The notes beneath the pieces were generated by a model. It saw nothing but the letters and a program-made list of their open reading frames with translations. It ran no database searches and was not told the origin of the DNA. DNA of 64,000 bases from Pseudomonas lalkuanensis. Lineage in GTDB: Bacteria; Pseudomonadota; Gammaproteobacteria; Pseudomonadales; Pseudomonadaceae. The stretch lies in contig NZ_CP043311.1 in assembly GCF_008807375.1 (NCBI RefSeq), positions 5,498,001 through 5,562,000 on the forward strand, given 5' to 3'. Below, in pieces: positions 56,999 through 64,000 of the stretch (position 1 is its first letter; every line of letters starts with the position of its first letter). A program made the position numbers and the translations under genes.

Positions 56999-58739
56999 AC
57001 CAGTCCTTGCCTTCCTTGACGACGAGGATGTCTTCCATGATCAGGTACTGCAGGTCCGAGCCGTAGAACATGTTCAGCGCGTCGGTGGGCGAGCAGATCA
57101 TCGGCTCGCCACGACGGTTGAGCGAGGTGTTCAGGGACACGCCGTTGCCGGTGAGCACTTCCAGTTCCTTCATCAGGTCATACCAACGCGGATTGTGGCG
57201 ACGCTCCAGCACCTGGGCGCGGGAAGTGCCGTCCTCGTGCACCACTTCGGCCACGCGGGTCTTCCACTCTTCGTTGACTTCGAAGGTGAAGGTCATGAAG
57301 GGCGACGGGTGATCGACCTTGAGCATCTGCGGCGCGACGGTGTCCAGCATCGACGGGCAGAAGGGGCGCCAGCGCTCGCGGAACTTGATCTGCTCGTTGA
57401 TGCGGTCGGCCACGCCGACAGCGCTCGGGCAGCCGATGATGGAACGGCCGCCGAGGGCGCGCGGACCGAACTCCATGCGGCCCTGGAACCAGGCCACGGG
57501 GTTGCCGTCGACCATGATCTTGGCAATGCGCTGGGGCGTGTTCTCGATGCGTTTGAACACCGGCTTCTGCGGGTGTTTGGCACAGGCAGCGATCACGTCT
57601 TCGTTGGAGAAGGACGGGCCGAGGTAGACGTGTTCCATCTTCTCCACCGGCACGCCGCGCTTGACCGATACGAAGGCGGCGGCGCCCACGGAAGTGCCGG
57701 CATCACCGGAAGCGGGCTGGACGAACAGCTCCTTCACTTCCGGGCGGGCGATGATCTTCTGGTTCAGCTTGACGTTCAGTGCGCAGCCGCCGGCAAAGGC
57801 GATCTTGCCGGTCTCGCGGATGATGTCGCCGAGGTAGTAGTCCATCATCTCCAGCGCCAGCTTCTCGAACAGGGCCTGCATGCTGGCGGCGTAATGGATG
57901 TAGGGATCGTCGGCGATGTCGCCCTGGCGTTTCGGGCCCAGCCACTCGATCAGCTTGGGCGAGAAGTAGTAGCCCTTGCCGTTTTCCTTGTAGCGGCGGA
58001 ATCCGATGACGTTGGCGTAATCGGTGTTGATGATCAGCTCACCGTTCTCGAACTTCGCCAGGCGCGAGAAATCGTACTTGGCGGCGTCGCCGTAGGGCGC
58101 CATGCCCATGACCTTGAACTCGCCATCGAGCATCTCGAAGCCCAGGTACTCGGTGATCGCACCGTAGAGGCCGCCGAGGGAGTCCGGATCGTAGAACTCC
58201 TTGATCTTGTGGATCTTGCCGTTCTCGCCCCAGCCGAAGAAGGTGGTGGCGTACTCGCCCTTGCCGTCGATACCGAGGATCGCGGTCTTCTCCTTGAAGC
58301 CGGAGCAGTGGTAGGCGCTGGAAGCGTGGGCCAGGTGGTGCTCAACCGGCTCGATCTTCACCTTCTTGGCGTCGAAGCCCAGTTGCTCCAGGCACCAGAC
58401 GATCTTCTTGCGGTAGCGCTTGTAGCGACGGTTGCCCATGAGGATGGCGTCGAGCGCGCGATCCGGGGCGTACCAGTAGCGCTTGGCGTAGTGCCAGCGG
58501 GCCTTGCCGAACAGGCTGATGGGGGCGAAGGGAATGGCCACGACGTCGACGTCGGACGGCTTGATGCCGGCCTGTTCCAGGCAGAACTTGGCCGACTCGT
58601 AGGGCATGCGATTCTTCGCGTGCTTGTCGCGCACGAAGCGCTCTTCTTCGGCGGCCGCGATCAGCTTGCCGTCGATGTAGAGCGCGGCGGAGGGATCATG
58701 GCTGAGGGCGCCGGAAAGGCCGAGAATCGTCAATGCCAC
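56982..58739 (-). CDS. wapO: LPS core carbamoyltransferase (NodU/TobZ family, WapO-like)
   Basis: 585 residues. N-terminal ILGLSGALSHDPSAALYIDG and EPVEHHLAHASSAYHCSG (HxxHA), FGWGENGKIHKI, GLYGAITEYLGF, FAGGCALNVKLNQKI and FQGRMEFGPRALGGRSI are signatures of O-carbamoyltransferases that use carbamoyl phosphate and ATP. In P. aeruginosa the gene at this locus carbamoylates heptose II of the core; the same role is inferred here. Confidence 0.88.
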   Translation of the reverse strand: MALTILGLSGALSHDPSAALYIDGKLIAAAEEERFVRDKHAKNRMPYESAKFCLEQAGIKPSDVDVVAIPFAPISLFGKARWHYAKRYWYAPDRALDAILMGNRRYKRYRKKIVWCLEQLGFDAKKVKIEPVEHHLAHASSAYHCSGFKEKTAILGIDGKGEYATTFFGWGENGKIHKIKEFYDPDSLGGLYGAITEYLGFEMLDGEFKVMGMAPYGDAAKYDFSRLAKFENGELIINTDYANVIGFRRYKENGKGYYFSPKLIEWLGPKRQGDIADDPYIHYAASMQALFEKLALEMMDYYLGDIIRETGKIAFAGGCALNVKLNQKIIARPEVKELFVQPASGDAGTSVGAAAFVSVKRGVPVEKMEHVYLGPSFSNEDVIAACAKHPQKPVFKRIENTPQRIAKIMVDGNPVAWFQGRMEFGPRALGGRSIIGCPSAVGVADRINEQIKFRERWRPFCPSMLDTVAPQMLKVDHPSPFMTFTFEVNEEWKTRVAEVVHEDGTSRAQVLERRHNPRWYDLMKELEVLTGNGVSLNTSLNRRGEPMICSPTDALNMFYGSDLQYLIMEDILVVKEGKDWYDNVG

Positions 58740-58744
58740 GGGGG

Positions 58745-60202
58745 TTAGCCTCTTTCAGGGCAGGTGCCCGGCACCTGCGGTAAACGTTTATCCAGTAGCT
58801 GGTGCAACGCCGATTCGGCCGGCCAGTTCCGCAGGAAGCGTGCGCGATCGCGGGCATAGGCCCGGGCGAAGCTGCGTTCGCTGCGATGCTGGCAAACGGC
58901 ATCGAGGTCGATCAGGGTCCAGCGGCCGTCCTGCCAGAAAAGGTTGTAGCCCTTGAAATCGCCATGGCTGATGCGCTCGCGGATCAGCGCGGCGAACAGG
59001 CGATCAAGGGCCTGGAGTTCGGCTTCGGGTGGTGCACCAGCCCCATCCGGGTCGTCCAGATAGGGTCGAAAACGGGCGATTATATCTTGCCCGGAGAGAT
59101 ATTCGGTAATCAGGTAGGCACGGCTGCGCAGCCAGAGGAAACGCCGCTCGATCACGGCCAGCGGACGCGGCGTGGCAATGCCGAGGAACTCGAGGCGATT
59201 GCCTTCGCGCCAGCTGTGCCAGGCACGGCTTGGACGCCAGAAACGCGTCAGCCAGTGCACCAGCCCCTTGATGTTGTAGCGCTTGACCAGCAGCTTGCGG
59301 CCATCGAGGGTGACTTCGGCCACCGTCGCAGTCGCCCCCTCCTTCAGTGCGCGCCCCTGCTCCAGCGCGGCATCCGGCGCCTGCAGCAATCCCTCCAGGC
59401 CCGCTTCAGCTTCGCGACGAACCGCGCGCAGGCCGAACGCACCGCCAGCCACACTGAACAGGCTGCAATCGCGGGCGATCTTCTTCATGTAGTCGCCAAG
59501 GCGCCAGCGCCGCATCCGGGCGATTTCCTTTTCCAGCGCCTCCAGCGGCAGAGCGTGCTCGCCATTGACCAGCAGGTACTGCACCAGCAGCTCTTCCAGG
59601 AAGGGATCCAGTTCCGCCGGCAGCTGGGCGAAGAAGATACCCAGGTTGGCCATGACCTTGCTGCGCGGCAGCGGACTGCCGGGGGTTTCGGCACGGATAC
59701 CGCCGCCATCGATCACCTGCAGCTTGCCACCGTGGCGAAGCAGGTTGTCCAGATGCAGGTCTTCCTGCACAAGCCCCGCCAGATGCAGCCGGGCGATGGC
59801 GCCAAGGGCCTCGCCCAGCACTTCCTGCTGACCGTCGGACAACGGGATATCGCGCTCGACCTTGCGCCAGGCGTCCCAGAGGCTTTCCGCCGAGTCCAGG
59901 TACTCGAACAGCAACCAGCCGCCCAGCCCCACCTGATACCCCTCGCCCAGCAACGCAGGGGAATCGATGCCCTGCCCATGCAAGGCGCGAGTGCCGGCAA
60001 GCTCACGCTGGAAGTGCCGCTCGGCCTTGCCGCCGACCAGCAGCTTGGCCAGCACCTTGCGCCCTTGCCACAGGGCAACGCCTACGTAGCGCTGCCCGGG
60101 CAGCACCCGCAGCAGGCTCTGCAGCTCAAGTCCACCTGCCACGTCCAGCTGAATGGGAAGGTGCGGGGTGCGTCCCGCGCAGGCCAGTTCCGCCAGGGTC
60201 AT
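58745..60202 (-). CDS. Tandem two-domain LPS core kinase-like protein
   Basis: 485 residues with two kinase-like domains. Domain 1 (about 30-240) has VLAKLLVGGKAERHFQRELAG (Lys and Glu), GLVQEDLHLDNLL and LQVIDGGGI. Domain 2 (about 270-470) has LVKRYNIKG, ERISHGDFKGYNLF and TLIDLDAV. Both keep the catalytic Asp. A fusion of two kinase units is unusual and gives a protein twice the WaaP length. ATG overlaps the upstream stop (ATGA). Confidence 0.82.
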   Translation of the reverse strand: MTLAELACAGRTPHLPIQLDVAGGLELQSLLRVLPGQRYVGVALWQGRKVLAKLLVGGKAERHFQRELAGTRALHGQGIDSPALLGEGYQVGLGGWLLFEYLDSAESLWDAWRKVERDIPLSDGQQEVLGEALGAIARLHLAGLVQEDLHLDNLLRHGGKLQVIDGGGIRAETPGSPLPRSKVMANLGIFFAQLPAELDPFLEELLVQYLLVNGEHALPLEALEKEIARMRRWRLGDYMKKIARDCSLFSVAGGAFGLRAVRREAEAGLEGLLQAPDAALEQGRALKEGATATVAEVTLDGRKLLVKRYNIKGLVHWLTRFWRPSRAWHSWREGNRLEFLGIATPRPLAVIERRFLWLRSRAYLITEYLSGQDIIARFRPYLDDPDGAGAPPEAELQALDRLFAALIRERISHGDFKGYNLFWQDGRWTLIDLDAVCQHRSERSFARAYARDRARFLRNWPAESALHQLLDKRLPQVPGTCPERG

Positions 60203-60954
60203 CGCGCGCTTTCCTTGTCGCGGCGGCGGCTGGCCAGACGCGCCAGCCAGTCATTGACCTCCGCCGAATCGCGCGGACGCTGCAGATAGCCGGCCAGTAG
60301 CTCGCGCACTTCGGCTTCGCCCCAGGCATCGGCCCGGCGCACCAGGGTTTCCAGGTCCTTGACCCGATCCCGGCGCCCCAGCAGCAGTGGCCGGGTCTTC
60401 TCCAGGTCGATCAGGCAGGCCTCGAAGCCGGATTGGGTTTCCCGCAGGAAGACATGCTTGGGATAGAAGCAGCCGTGCACCTGTCCCGCGCCATGGAGAC
60501 GCCGCGCCAGGCCAGCCACCGCATCGATGATCGCCGAGCGCTGTGCGGTGATCATCCCGCCCCAGTGTTCAAGCGTGGCAGCCAGCTCGCGCCAGCCGTC
60601 CAGGGCGCGGGAAACCAGGATTGCACGATGTTCCCCGTCGACCTGCCGGGTGCCGAAGAAGGCTGCCTGCAGGGCCGGAACACCCAGTGCCTGGTAGCGG
60701 CGAATATTGCGGAACTCGCGAGCGAAGGTGGGTTCGCCGAACGGCCTCAGCACGCTGCGGCTGAGGAAGTTGCTCTGGCGCTTGAGGTAGTAGGCGGCCT
60801 CGCCCAGATCCAGGCGGAACACGCTGCTCCAGCCGCCGCGGCCGGTATTGGGTTCGTCCACCGCGTCCAGGCGCAATGCCCAGAGCGATTCGAAACTGTC
60901 CAGTCCATGACGGGCGAGGATCTCGCGATCCCCCGTCGCGATGAAGTCGCTCAT
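60199..60954 (-). CDS. InaA-like LPS core kinase-family protein (Cys in place of catalytic Asp)
   Basis: 251 residues. WSSVFRLDLGEAAYYLKRQSN gives the Lys, TFAREFRNIRRYQALGVPALQA the Glu, QVHGCFYPKHVFL the catalytic-loop region and ACLIDLEKTR the metal-binding loop. The loop reads HGCFYPKH where WaaP has HRDCYICH, so the catalytic Asp position is Cys. Overlaps both neighbours. Confidence 0.78.
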   Translation of the reverse strand: MSDFIATGDREILARHGLDSFESLWALRLDAVDEPNTGRGGWSSVFRLDLGEAAYYLKRQSNFLSRSVLRPFGEPTFAREFRNIRRYQALGVPALQAAFFGTRQVDGEHRAILVSRALDGWRELAATLEHWGGMITAQRSAIIDAVAGLARRLHGAGQVHGCFYPKHVFLRETQSGFEACLIDLEKTRPLLLGRRDRVKDLETLVRRADAWGEAEVRELLAGYLQRPRDSAEVNDWLARLASRRRDKESAR

Positions 60955-61688
60955 TCGCGTCCCTCGAAAAACTTGAGGATCTGCCGCACCTGGCGCTTGT
61001 CGCTGCCTTGCAGACGCGTTTGATCCCGGTATTGCAGGTAGAAGCGCAGGCGCTGGCTGCGACTGAGATGATACTTGGCGACCTTGTCCAGGCAAGCCAG
61101 GTCCTTGATCACCCGGTAATGCAGGAACGGCCCCCACCAGAAGGTGCCGGTCGGGCAATCGATCAGGAACAGGTCGCCCGACTCATCCACCAGCAGGTTG
61201 CGCCACTTCAGGTCGTTGTGAGCGAAGCCGTGCTGGTGCAGGCAGCGTGTGGCCCTGGCCAGCTGCCGGCTGACATTGTCGACCCAGCGCGGATCGGCCA
61301 GGCGCGGGTCGCCCTGTTTGGCCATTTCCGCCAGGTCGACTGTGCCCTTGAGTTCCTGGGTGATCAGGGCGCCACGATGGAAGGCCCCGCCACGGCGCTC
61401 CTGCCCCCATCCCACCACAGGCGCGGTGGGGATGCCCCATCTGGCGAAATGCTTGAGGTTCTGCCATTCGGCCTTGACCCTTGGCCGGCCGAGCCAGCGG
61501 CGCAGGCCCTTGCCCGCCGCCCAGTAGCGCTTGACGTAGTAGCGCACCCCACGGTGCTCCACCCGCAGTACTTCGGACAGCGGATCGCCGGTGATCCAGT
61601 CACCTTGCAGGGCGAACACCTTGTCCAGGTCGGCGAACAGCTCGGTAACCCCGGCGTCCAGCCCCTCTGCCAGTTTCCATTGGCTCAC
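60951..61688 (-). CDS. LPS core heptose kinase, WapP-like
   Basis: 245 residues. RYYVKRYWAAGKGLRRWLGRP (Lys), ALITQELKGTVDL, HQHGFAHNDLKWRNLLV (HND..N catalytic loop intact) and DLFLIDCPTG (metal-binding Asp). In P. aeruginosa the gene next to waaP is wapP; the name here is by position. ATGA overlap with both neighbours. Confidence 0.82.
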   Translation of the reverse strand: MSQWKLAEGLDAGVTELFADLDKVFALQGDWITGDPLSEVLRVEHRGVRYYVKRYWAAGKGLRRWLGRPRVKAEWQNLKHFARWGIPTAPVVGWGQERRGGAFHRGALITQELKGTVDLAEMAKQGDPRLADPRWVDNVSRQLARATRCLHQHGFAHNDLKWRNLLVDESGDLFLIDCPTGTFWWGPFLHYRVIKDLACLDKVAKYHLSRSQRLRFYLQYRDQTRLQGSDKRQVRQILKFFEGRE

Positions 61689-62500
61689 GCCTCTCCTCCC
61701 CCTGCGTACTTGCGCTCATAGCGCGAGAGCAAGCGCGCGGCCTTCTGCTCGAGCCAGGACAGCAGGGTGCTCTCGTCCTTCAGCACCTGACGCAGCGGCT
61801 GGCGGAAGTAGGCCTTGAGGAAGCGCAGCTTGTCGCGACGGGTCAGGCCGATGTTCAGCGCCGAGAAATACAACCCGGCCAGGTCCTTGTCGCGCCAGCG
61901 CCTGGGCGTTGCGGTGCGCGTCTGCGCACGATGCAGGTCGATCAGCGACAGTTTGAAGTCATCGGCGGTGACCGGCCGCGCCGTGTGCAGCAGGAAGTGA
62001 CAGATGTAGCAGTCGCGGTGATTGACCCCGGCGCGGTGCATGGTGCCGGTCATTCGCGCGACCTCGTCGATCAGCGCCCACTTCAGGCGCGCCGGCGGCG
62101 GATTGCGTGGCCAGTCGACGCAGAAGTCCTCGAGACTGATGGTGGGTGCCAGCTCTTCGGTAACGATGAAGGAGTGCTGGCTGGCCGGATTGCTGCCGCG
62201 TTCGCCGAAGGCGACGGCGGTCATGGTGGGCACGCCCGCTTCGTGCAGGCGCTGGATCGCCGCCCACTCCTGGCCGGCGCCCAGCACCGGAGCCTTGGCG
62301 GTGATCAGGTTCTTGACGATTTCGCCCCAGCCGATGCCGCGATGGATCTTGACGAAGAAACCCTCGCCGTTCACCTCGGTGCGCAGGGTGCGACGCCCTT
62401 CCAGCTCGCGATAGACCTGACCCTTGAGGGCTTCCACCTCGACAAAGGCGTCGCGGCCGGCCCAGAGGCGCTCGAACGGGGGCTTCAGGACAAGCTTCAT
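61685..62500 (-). CDS. waaP: LPS heptose I kinase WaaP
   Basis: Phosphorylates heptose I of the inner core, needed for viability and outer-membrane integrity in P. aeruginosa. 271 residues; the catalytic loop NHRDCYICHFLL places Asp163 at the same number as studied WaaP, and SLIDLHRAQTR is the metal loop; FFVKIHRGIGWGEIVKN supplies the Lys. Confidence 0.93.
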   Translation of the reverse strand: MKLVLKPPFERLWAGRDAFVEVEALKGQVYRELEGRRTLRTEVNGEGFFVKIHRGIGWGEIVKNLITAKAPVLGAGQEWAAIQRLHEAGVPTMTAVAFGERGSNPASQHSFIVTEELAPTISLEDFCVDWPRNPPPARLKWALIDEVARMTGTMHRAGVNHRDCYICHFLLHTARPVTADDFKLSLIDLHRAQTRTATPRRWRDKDLAGLYFSALNIGLTRRDKLRFLKAYFRQPLRQVLKDESTLLSWLEQKAARLLSRYERKYAGGGEA

Positions 62501-63618
62501 GGGCGCTCCGCGAGGATCACATCCGCCGCGTGCTGCGGCATGCTGTAGAGGTCGGCGTTGTCGGCGAAGGCCAGGCCATTGGTGCTCCAGCGCGCGCGGG
62601 CAGCCGCGTCGGCGAGCATGTCGGCCAGCATCTGGTTGAGCGCATCCTGCTCGAAGGGGCTGGGCAGTACGCGGCCGCTGTCGGCTTCGGCGATGTAGTG
62701 GGCGTAGCCGCAGACGTCGGTGACCAGCACCGGCAGGCCGGCCACCAGCGCCTCGAGCAGCACCGTACCGGTGTTCTCGTTGTAGGCCGGGTGGATCAGC
62801 AGGTCGGCGCCCAGCAGGAAGCGCGGAATATCGCTGCGACCCTTGAGGATGTCCACCTGGTCGGAGATGCCCAGGGTCTTCATCTGCAGCAGGAACGGCT
62901 TGGGATCGTCCTGGCCGATGACGATCAGCCGGGTGCGCTTCTTCAGCTCGCGAGGCAGCGCGGCCACGGCCTTGAGGCTGCGGTCCAGGCCCTTGGTCTT
63001 GAAGCCCGAGCCGATCTGCACCAGCAGCAGGTCGTCGTCGCCAAGCTTGAACTCACGGCGGAACTCGGCGCGAATGTCGTCAGCATTGGCCGGGGCGCGG
63101 CGATCCGCGGCAATGCCTGGCGGCAGCAGATGGAAGCGCTTGGCCGGCGTCGCGTAATGCTTGACGAACAGCGGCTGCTGCACCTCGGAAATCATCAGCA
63201 CTTCGGTCTTCGACTCGGGCGCGAACACCGCGCGCTCGTAGTCGGAGAAGTGCTTGTAGCGACCCCAGCGGCGATAGAGGCCGTTGCGCAGGGTCTGCGC
63301 CTTGTCTTCGAAGCAGGGGTCGGCCGCGTAGTAGACGTCCAGGCCCGGCATCTTGTTGAAGCCGATCACCCGGTCCACCGGGCGGTGCGCCAGGTCGGCC
63401 TCGACCCAGGCAGTGAATTTCTCGTTGCGCTTGTGGTTGAACAGCGCCTTGACCGGCGCGATCAGCACTTCGAAACCTTCCGGGACGTCGCCTTCCCAGA
63501 TCATGGTGTAGACGCGAATGGCATGCCCACGGCGCTGGCACTCCAGGGCGATTCGCATGAAATCGCGCTGCAGGCCGCCGAAGGGGAAGTACTTGTAGAG
63601 CACGAATGCCAGTTGCAT
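62497..63618 (-). CDS. waaG: LPS core glycosyltransferase WaaG
   Basis: 373-residue GT4 enzyme that adds the first core hexose to heptose II. N-terminal FVLYKYFPFGGLQRDFMRIA, central LVQIGSGFKTKGLDRS and HPAYNENTGTVLLEALVAGLPVL (E-x7-E) are WaaG signatures. TGATG links the upstream stop with its start; overlaps waaP by ATGA. Confidence 0.94.
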   Translation of the reverse strand: MQLAFVLYKYFPFGGLQRDFMRIALECQRRGHAIRVYTMIWEGDVPEGFEVLIAPVKALFNHKRNEKFTAWVEADLAHRPVDRVIGFNKMPGLDVYYAADPCFEDKAQTLRNGLYRRWGRYKHFSDYERAVFAPESKTEVLMISEVQQPLFVKHYATPAKRFHLLPPGIAADRRAPANADDIRAEFRREFKLGDDDLLLVQIGSGFKTKGLDRSLKAVAALPRELKKRTRLIVIGQDDPKPFLLQMKTLGISDQVDILKGRSDIPRFLLGADLLIHPAYNENTGTVLLEALVAGLPVLVTDVCGYAHYIAEADSGRVLPSPFEQDALNQMLADMLADAAARARWSTNGLAFADNADLYSMPQHAADVILAERP

Positions 63619-64000
63619 CAGTGGATATCCTCGGTCAGCAGCAGGGCTTCCAGTTGGGTCGCCACGCGCTGCGGATTCAGCCGGGTGAAGCAGAGCGGCT
63701 GTTCGCGCTCCAGGTCGAACAGGCGGAGATCCTCCGCCGTCGGCTTGTAGGCGCAGGTCTTCTTCAGGCACGGCGCACAGGGGAAGTCGCTGCCCAAATG
63801 GATCTGCGACCGCCCATAGGCCCCGGTGAAGCCCGGGTTGGTCGGGCCGTAGAGCGAGAGGGTCGGCACGTCCAGCGCAGCTGCCAGATGACCGAGACCG
63901 GTGTCCACCGCCACGCAGGCGCGCGCACCGGCAACCACCTTGGCCATTCCCGCCAAGGATAACTTGGGGAGTACCGCGGCCTTTTCCAAGCCTTCGGCGA
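63618..64000 (-). CDS. waaC: LPS heptosyltransferase I WaaC (C-terminal part, runs off window)
   Basis: The C-terminal 126 residues of a GT9 heptosyltransferase: VAVDTGLGHLAAALDVPTLSLYGPTNPGFTGAYG (key part GLGHLAAALDVPTLSLYGPTNP), CAPCLKKTC and the final helix. The gene continues beyond base 64000. Position directly before waaG identifies waaC rather than waaF. Confidence 0.9.
   Translation of the reverse strand, partial: AEGLEKAAVLPKLSLAGMAKVVAGARACVAVDTGLGHLAAALDVPTLSLYGPTNPGFTGAYGRSQIHLGSDFPCAPCLKKTCAYKPTAEDLRLFDLEREQPLCFTRLNPQRVATQLEALLLTEDIH

Noticed and set aside
56961..58748. 595-codon plus-strand frame opposite the carbamoyltransferase gene
   Set aside because: Complement of a strongly conserved enzyme gene; no ribosome site or domain.

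Overview
The window reads as a chromosomal segment of a gamma-proteobacterium of the genus Pseudomonas. It is GC-rich and densely coded. Gene order from miaA-mutL-amiB-tsaE-nnr through queG, orn, rsgA, motBA, rhdA, psd, fimX, serB, parC, parE, cpdA, nudF, thiC and a tolC homologue, then waaA, hldE, msbA, waaL and the LPS core cluster, follows the order I recall for P. aeruginosa PAO1 (about PA4945 to PA5011). Species cannot be fixed from the sequence alone. I see no tRNA, rRNA, CRISPR array, prophage or insertion sequence. Homology statements rest on recognised motifs and family knowledge, not on database searches.

Layout. 1-5561 (minus): a tightly overlapping operon nnr-tsaE-amiB-mutL-miaA covering metabolite repair, tRNA t6A modification, cell-wall hydrolysis, mismatch repair and tRNA modification. 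5630-8406: queG, orn and rsgA (tRNA, RNA turnover and ribosome maturation). 8464-10378 (minus): motA-motB behind a good sigma-28 (FliA) promoter. 10496-17907 (plus): an HDOD protein, RhdA sulfurtransferase, PSD, a PilZ-like protein and the type IV pilus regulator FimX. 17982-20847: serB and a divergent AhpA/YtjB-type membrane protein. 21105-30321 (minus): a PqiC-type lipoprotein, parC, a retropepsin-like protease, a phytase-like secreted protein, parE, yqiA, cpdA, a DUF1249 gene and nudF. 30509-34754: a DUF3298 lipoprotein, then cytX and thiC behind a TPP riboswitch. 34939-36387: the TolC-type outer-membrane channel.

36540-40405 is a variable-looking block: an orphan substrate-binding protein, a flavin/Fe-S demethylase-like oxidoreductase and an XRE-cupin regulator. 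A perfect A/T-rich dyad lies between the first two genes. 40471-48627 holds waaA, a LysR/SMR-efflux divergent pair, a FAD oxidoreductase with an aldo/keto reductase, a Nudix-like protein and a pair of acyl-CoA dehydrogenases, one of which lacks the catalytic Glu.

48732-64000 is LPS assembly: hldE (ADP-heptose), msbA (lipid A-core flippase), waaL (O-antigen ligase) with a kinase-like partner, and a ten-gene minus-strand core operon (waaC, waaG, waaP, three further kinase-like genes, a carbamoyltransferase and three glycosyltransferases). Almost every junction in this operon overlaps. The operon carries five kinase-like domains and a sixth sits beside waaL. Two of the six have lost the catalytic Asp of the HxD loop. 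This is the most interesting pattern in the window. Regulatory candidates include the FliA promoter, the TPP riboswitch, three dyads in promoter regions, several intrinsic terminators and three REP-like palindromes.
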